NCBI GenBank assembly: GCA_037957365.1
Contig: JARHVA010003634.1
Location: 1,358,501 to 1,422,500, forward strand
Direction: 5' to 3'
Source of the DNA: Torreya grandis
Taxonomy: Eukaryota; Streptophyta; Pinopsida; Cupressales; Taxaceae
Length of the DNA stretch: 64,000 nucleotides
The notes under the pieces were generated by a model that saw only the letters and a program-made list of their open reading frames with translations, did not search any database and was not told where the DNA came from. Each line of letters opens with the position of its first letter. Within the stretch, counting starts at the first letter, position 1. Made by a program: the position numbers and the translations under genes. Shown piece by piece: positions 37,438 to 48,839 of this stretch.

Positions 37438-37445
37438 ACAATTGA
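37438..37445. repeat. Left target-site duplication of the LINE
   Basis: ACAATTGA, repeated at 43512-43519 directly after the oligo-A tail. Because the tail is A-rich, up to a few more A residues could belong to the duplication. Confidence 0.8.
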
Positions 37446-37796
37446 GGAGTCTCAACAACGGTGAAAGAGAATATTATAACGGAGAATAGAGAGAATGACG
37501 GGTTGCAGCGTGTCCAGGTCGCGACTGAGCTAGGGCAGCCGTGCTCTAGCATGTTCAAAGCGGTGGGTTGGTGTGCGTAGGGGTAGTTTGGGGGAGTGAG
37601 GGAGTGGCAAAGGGCTGAGGTGTTGGGCAGAGGCATTGCAGGGTCATGCTGGACCACGGAGGGCATGATCATGGCTCAACAGGGGCCTTTAAAAACCGCA
37701 CTTGGAAAAAGCTTTAGCGCAGCTGTGGGCATGAACAAGCAGGAGCAGCAAGGTAAATCAATAGGTTAAAAGTTTTCTTCCCAGAATCCAGGATCA

Positions 37797-38960
37797 ATGG
37801 AATGGAGCTCGCCTGGGGGATTCGGGATTATGAAGATTAATGCTTGTCTGGAGAAATGCAAGGAACGACCTAAATTGGTAATTCCTTTCGATATGATTTC
37901 AAAGGATGTGGAATATTATTCCAAGCATTCTTTGTATTGGAAGTTTTTGGGTCTGAAAGTTTCCCTTCAATTTCTTGAGGGTTGGGCCAAGAGAGTGTGG
38001 GAGCCAAAGGGAGAAATAGAGGTCACGTTATTGGCAAATAACTACTTCATGGTCACGTTTGTATGCTTGGCTGACCGCAACAAGGTTTTTGAGGGATGGC
38101 CATACTTTTATAATCAGGTCAGACTTTTTGTTAAACCTTGGCCTGCTGGGTTTAATCCTTCTAAGGAATTACCAACTCGAGTTTTGGTATGGGTTAGGCT
38201 CCCCAGACTTCCTATTGAATGCTGTCATGAGGATGTTCTCCTGATGTTAGCTTCGACGCTTGGAAGGCTGGTGGGGTCTTCAACTCAGACTCTAGGTAAG
38301 AAAGTCATGAATTTTGCCCAAATTTGTGTGAAAATTGATTTTAGCAAACCATTACCTGATGCGCCGGAGATGAGTATGGGTTCATACTCCTGGGTGCAAT
38401 AATTGGACTATGAAACACTTCCCTTCAGGTGTCACCTTTGCCATGAGTATGGATACCTAGTGCGTAGATGTCTGAAGGCTAAGCCAATAGAGCAACATCC
38501 CTAGCTACCACCTAGCACCATTCCCAACGTCGATAAAAGGAAGAAATTGGAGGTTGGGGAGAGTAGAGATGCTAAAGGTTTTGTACAGGTGAAAGCTTGA
38601 AGCCGTAATAGGGGCCAGAAGAGGACCCTTAGAGAGAGGCAAGATGATGACTCTTTCAACAGGTTTGAAATCTTAGACGGATTGGGCCAACAAGAAGTAA
38701 TTATGGGTTTAATGAGTGTGGAGCAGTTTGTGGGAGGCTCAGTACCAGAGATTAATTCAACCAATCTTCTGGTGGTTCTTCAAGAAGAGTCGGCCTTACC
38801 CATGGCTGTTGAAGGGCAGATAAAGGAATTGGAGGGGAGGTGATAGATAGGGACCTGGAACAGAGTATAGAGGACTTGTACCCTTTGACAAGGGTTGTGG
38901 GGACAGAAGTAGATAAGAAAGGAAAATCTTCTCCTCACCTGGGTATTCTCCAGAGGGAGG
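37797..38960 (+). pseudogene. LINE ORF1: DUF4283 and zinc-knuckle protein
   Basis: The first 201 codons are open and carry DUF4283 features: LYWKFLGLKVSLQFLEGWAK, FMVTFVCLADRNKVFEGWP, VRLFVKPWPAGFNPSKELP, VLVWVRLPRLPIECC and FAQICVKIDFSKPLP. A TAA at 38400-38402 (probably from CAA) interrupts just before the knuckle CHLCHEYGYLVRRC, in which the usual His of Cys-Cys-His-Cys is Tyr. Lys/Arg-rich sequence with more stops follows to about 38960. ORF1 protein binds the element RNA. An ATG other than 37797 (for example 37827) could be the true start. Confidence 0.88.
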
Positions 38961-39095
38961 GAAAGAAGGGGACGTAAAAAAAAAGTGTTAAAGTGGGACG
39001 CAGGAAGGACACAATAGACTCAAGATGATTGGGGAGACCTTGGAGGAGTATGGTGTGGTTAAGACCTTAGACTCACACTTCTTAACTCCTCTAAA

Positions 39096-42000
39096 ATGAT
39101 CATTATCTCATGGAATGTAAGGGGACTGAACAGCAGTCCCAAACAAAAGACTGTTAGGAAATTAGTTAGATGTCAAGTACTTGATATTCTCTTTCTCCAA
39201 GAAATGAAATTTTTTGTGGATGATATGAGGAATATTGCACCTAAGTTATGGAGGTATGGTTCATGGCAATGCATTGGAGCTCATGGATCTTTGGGGGGCG
39301 TGGCTTGTTTCTGGAATTTGTGCAAGATCCAACTTGTGTCCTGGATTTTCTTTAAATCCTCTTTATCTATGGTGGCTTCATGTATTGAGTCAGGTGAATC
39401 AGTCCTTTTCTCCAATGTTTATGCTCCTACAGATTTCCAAGGTAAACTTCTTGTTTGGAAAAACATCCACTTTCTTCGTCAATTATTACCCTATTTGCCA
39501 TGGATTGTGGCGAGAGACTTTAATGCTATTCTTGATTTAACAGAGAAGAGAGGAGGTAATGCATGACTAGAACCTTCTTCTCTCCTACTTTGGGAAAATA
39601 TTGAGGCACTCAATTTAGTGGATATCAAGCTGGTTAATGGATGCTTTACCTGAAACAATCGAAGAATGGTGGACAGGTGCATTGCAGAGCATTTAGATAG
39701 ATTCATGACCTCCTATTATTGGGTGGGGGGTTTATGGTCTTCTTACCTTGAGATTCTTGATTGGAGGGGCTCGAACCACTGGCCAATAAAATTGGTCATT
39801 TCTTCTACTCGCGAGCCTCTAAAGGCACCTTCCAAGTTTTAGCTTATGTGGTTCAGGGACCCAGACCTGTTTGGACGAGTGGTAGATTGGTAGAGGAGGG
39901 GCAGGCCTGCTGTAGGAACAATAATGTATACTTTTGTTAAGCTTCTCCAATTCATCAAGTACCAGCTCAAAAAGTGGAACTGACAAAGTTTTGGGAACAT
40001 TTTCTAAAAGAAAAATGAGGTGCAGATGGAGCTGAATGTCATTACCAGACTCATTAGGGATGAGGGAATGACTGTGATTTTGCTGAGGGAGGAAGCCAGG
40101 GCCTTAAAAGCTTTGGAGGAATGGAAACTAAGGGAGCAAATATTTTGGAAACAAGAGGCCCGGATTGAATGGCTTAGAGAAGGAGATAAGAACAAAACCT
40201 TCTTCTTCAATTTGGTTCGAGCTAGACAACATGGCATGGGGATTACTTCTTTGGTGTTGGATAATGGGGAGACTGTTTCTTCTACGTAAAGTATCATTAA
40301 TGAGGTAGTGCAGTATTTTGCTTCATTATTCAAGGAGGAAGCGCAGGGGGACTCGGCTGAAGAGGTCCAGATCTTGTCTTGTATCCCCTCTTTGGTAACC
40401 AGGGATATGAATGAGCATTTGATGAGGGATATATCCTTGGAGGAGTTAAGAAGGATAGTCTTTATGATGCAAAAAGGAAAGGCGCCTGGTCCGGATGGCT
40501 TCCTGATTGAGTTCTTCTAGGAATTTTGGGAAATTATTAAATTTGACCTCCTGGCTATTGTTCAAGAATCCCAGAGGAACAAGCAAATGCTTTGGGCTTT
40601 GAATTCAACATTTTTGGCTCTCATTTCTAAGGGTACAGGGGCTGATAGGCTGAGTCTTTTTAGGCCTATTTCTCTCTGCAATGTCGCTTATAAAATTATT
40701 TCTAAGCTGATTGTTGAGAGGTTAAAAAAGTGGTTGCCTGCGCTTATCTTGGAGGAGCAAGGTGGCTTTGTTGACGGCTGACAAATTTTGGATGGGGTGG
40801 TGATGGCTACTGAGACTATACATTCCATGACTCAATCTAATTAAAAGGTAATGTTTATCAAGCTGGATATGTCAAAGGCCTATGATAGAGTTTGGTGGTC
40901 CTTCTTTCAGAAGGTCCTGGGCACCTTTAGTTTTATAGAGGATTAGATTCATTAGGTTTTGAGTTGTGTGAATTTGACCTCCTTTGTAGTTTTGATTAAT
41001 GGTGAGCACTCTAATCTCTTTAGGGCTTCCCGTGGGTTGAGGCAAGACAACCCTCTTTCTCCTTACTTGTTTCTTCTGTTGGCAGAAGGCTTGGGTCGAT
41101 TGATCAAAAGAAATGTGGGTGATGGTGCTATTCAGGGTTGGCAGTGGGGAGACGAAATCCTTGTACAATCCCATCTCCAGTTTGTGGATGATGTGGTTTT
41201 GATGGGTAGGGCTACTATTAGGGAGGCATCTAACATATGCAAGAGCTTGGATGTGTACCTTGCTGCCTCTAGATAGGTAATTAAAGAGGGAAAATCATCT
41301 ATTTTTTTCTTTAACACTCCTCCAACCATATAGCGAATAGTGGCTCTTATTCTCAGGTTCTAAATTGGGAATCTCCCACTGCTTTATCTTAGGATTCCTA
41401 TCTCTGTTGGCTGGTTAGCTAAGGAGTCGTGGAGGGTGATCCTAGACAAATTTTGGGACAAGGTGAACCATTGGATCCACCATTGGTTATCCTTTGTGGG
41501 TTGGGTTCAACTGATTCAATCAGTGGTGCAGGCTCTTCCTATTTACAGGTGTATGATCTAGGTGGCACTGATGAGCTTTGTTAAGGACTTGAACTCCTTA
41601 ACAAAATAGTTTTTATGGGTTAAAAATTTATCTTTGACCAAGTGGAGCCTAATTAAGTGGGAGATGGTTTGCAACCCAAAGAGGTTTGGTGGGCTGGGAT
41701 ACGACAGTCTGTGCTATCTGGTACTGCTTTGGCTGCCAAACTCTACTGGCATTGGTGCATGGAGCAATATCAGCTGTAGGCTAGAGTGTTGTCCCACAAG
41801 TATTTTTTTGGGATTCCAAGGAGGGATATTCCACGATATGATTTAGTTGGTAAAGGCTCAACAATTTGGGAGACTCTCAAGAAAGGAGCCACGCTGATTA
41901 AGAGGGGTCTTTTCTGGATATACAAGAGTGGGGTGGAGTTCCAATTTTGGCATGACTCATGGGACGGTATCCCTCCTCTAATTAGCCAATATCGTCAGCT

Positions 42001-43350
42001 AAGTACTCTGGCCTAGAAGTTTTGTGAAGCTGGCTGGAAAAGAGTGTGTGACTTTAAATCCCTTTCCTTTTAGGGGTAGGTGGCGGTTGCCAGATGGAAG
42101 TCCCTAAAAGAGTGGTTGATTCTTGGTTTGGAGGCAGAGTGCACGGACCTGCAGAATATTCTTTCCAGATGTAGTTGCAATGTACTTATGGACAGTGAAG
42201 TGTTAGCCTAGTTCCTGAATCCCAAGGGGAAGTATACAATGTCTTATGGCTATCAGGAGTTGATTTTCTAGCAGTATGAGGATAGAGGGAAAGTTCAGTG
42301 GTGGAATAAATTTTGGAATGGTTTCTTGTGGCCGAAGTGTAACTATTTTACATGGACTTTAGTGTCGAACAGATGTTTGACATGGGACAATATTTGGAAG
42401 TAAGAATTTGTTGGTCCTTCGAGATGTGTGCTCTGCAATAGAGAGGAGAAAGACTCCTCTCACATTTTCTTTTGGCATACCTTTACTCTTCAATTGTGGC
42501 ACTTCTGGTGGGATGCGTGGCGGTGCCAGTGCATCCACACTATTTCTTTAGCTAATTTTTGGTCTAGAGTGGGCCGTCCCCTTCTTCGACTTCCTTCTTG
42601 CAGGATGCGTGGTACATTGGCCCTATTTTCCTGCTTTGGCAAGTTTGGCTGGAAAGAAATTGGAGGATTTTTAAGGGGGGAAAATTGGAGACTTAGCAGG
42701 TCTGGAGTAGAATTAAGGGAATGATCTAGTAATCTATTGAAGTGAAGAGTGAGGTTATGCTACCATTAAAGAAAGGGGACGCTGAGGTGCTAGAACGATT
42801 TGGCATAAGAGAGTTATCTCCGATTTCAGCTTGTGTCAGACGTGGTGCACAGGGGCAGCAAAAAGTTCAACAGTTGGGGAAGTGGATGCCTCCACCTGCT
42901 GGGCTTTTTAAAATTAATATGGATGGGTCGTTTAGGGGCAACCCAGGAGCGGCTGGGATTGGTAGGATTGCTAGGAATATTTTGGGATCTGTGGTTTTTA
43001 TTTTCTTGGCATATCAGGGAGTGCAAATGGTTAAAAAGATGGAAGGTTTGGCTATCCTATATGCTTTGGGGAGAGCTTATGCTTTGAGTTGGAGGAGGGT
43101 GAGTTACGAAGCTGATTCTCAGGTCCTGATTAACTTGATCCTGGAAAGAAATTTTTTTGATGTGACCTGGCAGTTGGCTATGATAGTGCAGTAGATTTTA
43201 TAGGTGAGTTCTTGCATGGAGTCGGTATCCTATGCCCACATTCTACGAGAGTGGAATAGGGCAGCTAATTGTTTGGTGAAATGGGCATCAAAAGAGGGAG
43301 AAGGCCGCAAGGTGGATGAATGGGAACAACTGCCTGGCGATTTACTTTAA
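39096..43350 (+). pseudogene. LINE ORF2: endonuclease, reverse transcriptase and RNase H polyprotein
   Basis: The start MIIISWNVRGLN at 39096 is typical of L1 ORF2. The AP-type endonuclease (to about 39800) has LQEMK, YAPTD, ARDFN and SNHWP (usually SDHxP). RT blocks are GKAPGPDGF (40482), FRPISLCNVAYKIISKLI (40660), FIKLDMSKAYDRVWW (40858), SRGLRQDNPLSPYLF and FVDDVVL (41181). A cysteine-rich zf-RVT-like region lies at 42330-42500 (PKCNYFTW, CVLCNREEKDSSHIFF). RNase H follows. The frame stays the same from 39096 to about 41697, where one base seems lost (GGLG-IR motif); another shift occurs between 42640 and 42740. The stop is TAA 43348-43350. Confidence 0.93.
42742..43350 (+). pseudogene. 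C-terminal RNase H domain of the LINE ORF2
   Basis: The sequence FKINMDGSFRGNPGAAGIG, then KMEGLAILYALGRA, VSYEADSQVLINLI and, after two stops, HILREWNRAANCLVKWAS, has the order of an RNase H fold with Asp, Glu and Asp in the catalytic places and a C-terminal His. Such a domain is known at the end of ORF2 in many plant L1 elements and removes the RNA strand during cDNA synthesis. The first 150 codons are open. Confidence 0.88.
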
Positions 43351-43519
43351 GAACTAGAACCCATTTTTGCTGGAGATATTGGGGGAGTTGAAGTTTGAGG
43401 CTGTTGTTTTTGGTTTGCTTGTCTTGAGAGATGTTTGGACACTTTTATAATTTGTTGATTTAAGTTTAATAAAAATTTTACTCCTTTTTATTTTATTTAA
43501 AAAAAAAAAAAACAATTGA

Positions 43520-44401
43520 AAAAATATCAATAACGTTATTCCATCTCTAATATAATATTTAACTTAAACAATTATTCAAATATAATATTGAAATATTCTC
43601 ATAAATATCTTTCAAATTGATAAATTATCAAATCCATATTTTCACTTTCAACTTACTTTTATTTATTAATAGATGACTAACTCTAACTTTATTAAAAGTA
43701 CAACTGAAAAAATACCAATAGTGATATCTGATCTCAAAAATACATAGTTTTATGTGTACTTAACCCAAACCATTATCTAAATAGAATTTTAAACTATTCT
43801 CATAGACATCTTTTAAATTGACAAAGCAACAATTCTTTTTAATACGAATGCACCATGCTCAAAGGTGGATTGTAGTTTTCGTTAATATTTTTCATCCTCA
43901 TATGCTATTTACATATATATATTGCTTTTCAAATTTGACTAAATGACTCCTCTCCATTTAAATTAATTGTAGTTTTCCACTGACATACGTTAATACATTT
44001 CTTTGTTTCTACAAATATAGTGAAAATTAAGAAAATCGTTCGAGACGAGCGTCGTTAAGATAGGAAATTCTAACAAAAGAACATGGAAGGGATAAAAAAA
44101 TTATCATTCAAACAACATAAGGGGATCGGATACCCATTCTACATGAATCAACGACATTACATTTTTCCTATGTATATATATCCCCATTAAAAATTGCAAT
44201 TGAGTTTCTATGTCAAATGATTCTCTGCCTATCTAGTTTCACACTGAATTTGACTATGAGAAAAATAAAATAGAATATATAATTTTCCATCAAAAACCTT
44301 CTTGGAGGGGACTGCTAAGCTAATCTAGTCCAGTCAAGTCTAATGGCATCTAAAATATAACATCCGCGTTAGACAAGTCCCTTCTTTAGACAATTTCCAC
44401 A
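43520..44401. other. Intergenic DNA upstream of the peroxidase promoter
   Basis: 43520-43870 is the remaining part of the 188-bp repeat. 43870-44400 has no recognised feature and slightly higher G+C towards the gene. Confidence 0.5.
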
Positions 44402-44408
44402 ACCAACC
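44402..44408 (+). promoter_or_regulatory. AC-II type MYB-binding element
   Basis: ACCAACC lies 235 bases before the TATA box. AC elements are bound by R2R3-MYB factors in promoters of phenylpropanoid and lignin genes. Presence is seen; function is inferred. Confidence 0.5.
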
Positions 44409-44439
44409 TCTGTAAGTCGGTGAAGGTGAGTGAAATGGC

Positions 44440-44446
44440 ACCTAAC
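44440..44446 (+). promoter_or_regulatory. AC-III type MYB-binding element
   Basis: ACCTAAC lies 32 bases after the AC-II element start-to-end and about 200 bases before the TATA box, on the same strand. The pairing makes chance less likely. Confidence 0.5.
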
Positions 44447-44580
44447 TGGTGCGAATCGAATACCGTGGAATGAATTTATTGCAAATATAACATGTTGAAA
44501 ATCGTTGTGTGGGCCACCGACGTTTGACAAATCGCTCAATTTCTCCTTTTTGCGGCATTAAGATACATAAAGTAAGAGCC

Positions 44581-44590
44581 TTGTCGACAA
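44581..44590. promoter_or_regulatory. 10-bp perfect palindrome in the proximal promoter
   Basis: TTGTCGACAA reads the same on both strands and contains two inverted TTGTC/GACAA halves. It could be a dimer-binding site; no factor is assigned. A TTGAC core also occurs at 44524. Confidence 0.3.
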
Positions 44591-44642
44591 AGAAATTTCT
44601 GCCGATCAAGGGTGATTTTCATCTGAATATGAATTTGAACTC

Positions 44643-44650
44643 TATAAATA
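44643..44650 (+). promoter_or_regulatory. TATA box of the peroxidase gene
   Basis: TATAAATA, 79 bases before the ATG at 44729. Transcription would start near 44675, leaving a leader of about 55 bases. Confidence 0.8.
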
Positions 44651-44728
44651 TTACACCATAGGTTGAGGAACTCATCCAAGCTTTTCTTCCAAAGCAATCT
44701 TGTTCAGGACTGCATATACTTCGTTGAA

Positions 44729-46341
<1,613 letters not shown>

Positions 46342-46448
46342 TAGTTTCTCTACTTTTAAATTCTTGCGTTCTATATAATTATACCATTGCAAACGTGTGT
46401 TTTGTGTAATTTCTATATGCAGATAAGGATATGTTCTTTTAAATCCGA

Positions 46449-46454
46449 AATAAA
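46449..46454 (+). terminator. Polyadenylation signal of the peroxidase gene
   Basis: AATAAA, 108 bases after the stop codon, with T/G-rich DNA downstream (46460-46500). Confidence 0.7.
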
Positions 46455-46638
46455 CACGCATAACTTATGGTTGTGTATGCAATTATTTGTGTTCATTGAA
46501 ATCATATAAAAAACATGGTTTGGGGACATATAGTTTCTATAATGTTTATACATTTTTGTGATGTACTGTTGATAGACCAATTGAACTTATTAAATGTGTA
46601 CAATGTGTATGTACTCCTGATAGATCAATTGAATTACA

Positions 46639-46752
46639 TTAAATAAAATCTATATAATATAAGAGTGTTTGGTGTTGAGTAAGATAAATATCAATTAAAT
46701 AAACTCTATATAATATAGGAGTGGTTGGCGTTGAGTAAGATAAATATCAATT
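46639..46752. repeat. Two-copy tandem repeat, 56-bp unit, downstream of the peroxidase gene
   Basis: Units at 46639-46694 and 46695-46750 share TCTATATAATATA, GGTGTTGAGTAAGATAAATA and differ at about four sites. Just upstream a second, older pair (GATAGACCAATTGAA at about 46570 and GATAGATCAATTGAA at about 46620) is visible. Confidence 0.9.
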
Positions 46753-48839
46753 AAGTGTTTGTCATTCCGAATAATTTAAGTTAGAAAAGTATGAGTTATA
46801 ATCAATGCTAAATTATATCAAAACCTTATTTCTCAATCAGACCTTGCGAGCTATAATTTCCCATAATACCATAAAGATAAGAGATAAGGATGGAGATTGA
46901 GATTGGTTATTGACCGTCTTTTTCGATGATCTTAGACGGTGACCAAATCATCCAAAATCTGCCGCGCAGACAAAACCTACACTTCTTTAAAATATGGTTT
47001 TAATTATTCTGTTGACAAAGAGCCGTCCACCTAACCCAAGTCTTCAACTCCCAATTAATTTCTCATCCACGAGATGTACGATCTTATGCAACAACCGTTG
47101 ACACTACAACAGGAATATGTGTGTTACCCATGTGATACAAGGAAAAGGTGGGCGAATCCCAGAAAAGAAGAATTGAAATTGGATGGCTACTTTCCTTTGA
47201 CTGAAGCGCTTTAAAAATAAAAATTGTGGGATAATCGATTACTAGTAATTGCACCATTGGTGCATTTTTTTAAGGTCAGAAAGAGTAGCATGATTATTTA
47301 ATAAGCGATAAAGATTAGTTGAGTTATGATAATATGGATAATTTGATTACAATGCAAACGATTTAATGATATTTATTTTAATATTTGTATAAATTGAGAA
47401 GTCATATATGTGTGTATGTATGGTTATGTTATTTATATGCAATAAGTTATAATTCGATGAAAGTTGTTTGATTTTGAATATCAAAATGTATACCTAAAAT
47501 TGTTAGAAACCTTGTTCAAAAGTTTGGATCTAATCAAAGATAGTTATAGAAGGTATTGGGATACTTCAGACATGTGATAGCAAATAAAATACAAGTTGAT
47601 TGTGTTTGCCTAGTTCTAATTTCCTATTTCCTCACACTTATCTATGCACTTCAACACATGTACCTTGAATAAAATATTCTCTTTGCCATAGAATGGTTTT
47701 AATATCACAAAATTAAGGAAAATAATGGGACTTGTACGGTCTTATGTTCAAAGTTAGTAGGGCTCTAAAAATTGATATAATTATCATGCCCATAATGGTA
47801 GAAACTACTCAATAAAAATATGTTGAAAAGTAGCACATTGAAAAGATGTAAATAAGTAATCCATAAATAGGTTCTGCACAAAAAGAGCTCTATGTGAATG
47901 TGATCTCCAAATAGTAATAGTGCTCTAGTGATTTATTAATCCTTTCTTGTATATGTGATTTATTTACAATATCTTTTGTCATGCCTCATTTTCTACATCA
48001 TATATCTTGTAGTGGATCTGGTCACAAATAGGTTGTGTATATAGCGTTGCATTTAGTTATGCTTGATAGCAATATTTTCTATGTCATCAAGGGTTTTGGC
48101 ATGATTGTGATTATTATTTTCTAATTCTAATCTTAACACTTATGATTTATTTGTTATGTTGAGGATCTCTTATGATGTCTATTGAAATGATTTTTTACCT
48201 TTAATACTATGAGTGTTTAGAATCTAAAATATAACACGGTTATCCTCTATCTATGCACATGTTGACTATATTCAATTTGATTAGCTTGTTATAATCAACA
48301 TGCTATCATTCATGTTACAATTATGGATTATACCTTGCACTGTGTTGACTGTATTAAATTTTTTCACTCTCTCACTCACTCTATTTGATGTGATATATAA
48401 CTACTGAGGATTGTGATATATTGGTGATTATTCAAGATATCATTTGAATGTGCTTTGATTGATTTATATGGCTATTGTTAATGATTTATATGGATATGGA
48501 ACATGATTATGAGTTATACTTATTATTATGTTGTCTAATTCTATACCAACTAACCATGTGTTTTGTTCTAAGTTGACTCTAGATGACTTAGGCAGTCTAA
48601 TGTGGTAGATTATGCATACATCTTGTATTTTTCACTTTATCACTTACTAATAATTTTTATGGTAGGGTATTAGATCAGCACATCAATCTCCTTGAGGGAA
48701 CGCTTTAAAGGGTACACAAGGAATGGGATGGGATCAATTCATGGTATGTTATGAGATATGTTTACATAATTGTCTGTCATACCAATTACTATCAGTTTGA
48801 CCTCCTCTCCATCTAGGTATGTTAACTTCTCTATATTAT
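46753..48839. other. Non-coding DNA
   Basis: No gene was recognised. 46860-47220 is less A+T-rich (several CpG and pyrimidine-rich words) and may be old promoter-type sequence; beyond this the DNA is A+T-rich. Confidence 0.5.

Larger units (their letters stand above)
37446..43511 (+). mobile_element. Full-length L1-type LINE (non-LTR retrotransposon), decayed
   Basis: About 6.07 kb long. It has a 5' UTR of about 350 bases richer in G+C, ORF1 with DUF4283 and a zinc knuckle, ORF2 with endonuclease, reverse transcriptase, zf-RVT-like region and C-terminal RNase H, an AATAAA at 43468-43473 and an oligo-A tail at 43499-43512. It is flanked by ACAATTGA at 37438-37445 and 43512-43519. The full length and clear target duplication point to one intact insertion by target-primed reverse transcription. 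More than twenty in-frame stops but few frameshifts disable it. Confidence 0.95.
37260..43870. repeat. 188-bp tandem repeat that received the LINE insertion
   Basis: Joining the left flank (to 37445) to the right flank (from 43520) gives TAACTTTATTAAAAATACAA, then TTGAAAAAATATCAATA. The same phrase recurs at 43684 (TAACTTTATTAAAAGTACAA, CTGAAAAAATACCAATA). After removing the LINE and one target copy the spacing is 188 bases. Later blocks also match (ATATTCTCATAAATATCTTT and CTATTCTCATAGACATCTTT). Confidence 0.75.

Noticed and set aside
40872..41174. Open frame of 100 codons on the - strand
   Set aside because: Antisense shadow of the LINE reverse transcriptase, which is recognisable on the + strand.
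44663..44728. In-frame upstream ATG that would add 22 residues to the peroxidase
   Set aside because: It lies 13 bases after the TATA box, so it is unlikely to be in the mRNA, and it would place the signal peptide internally.
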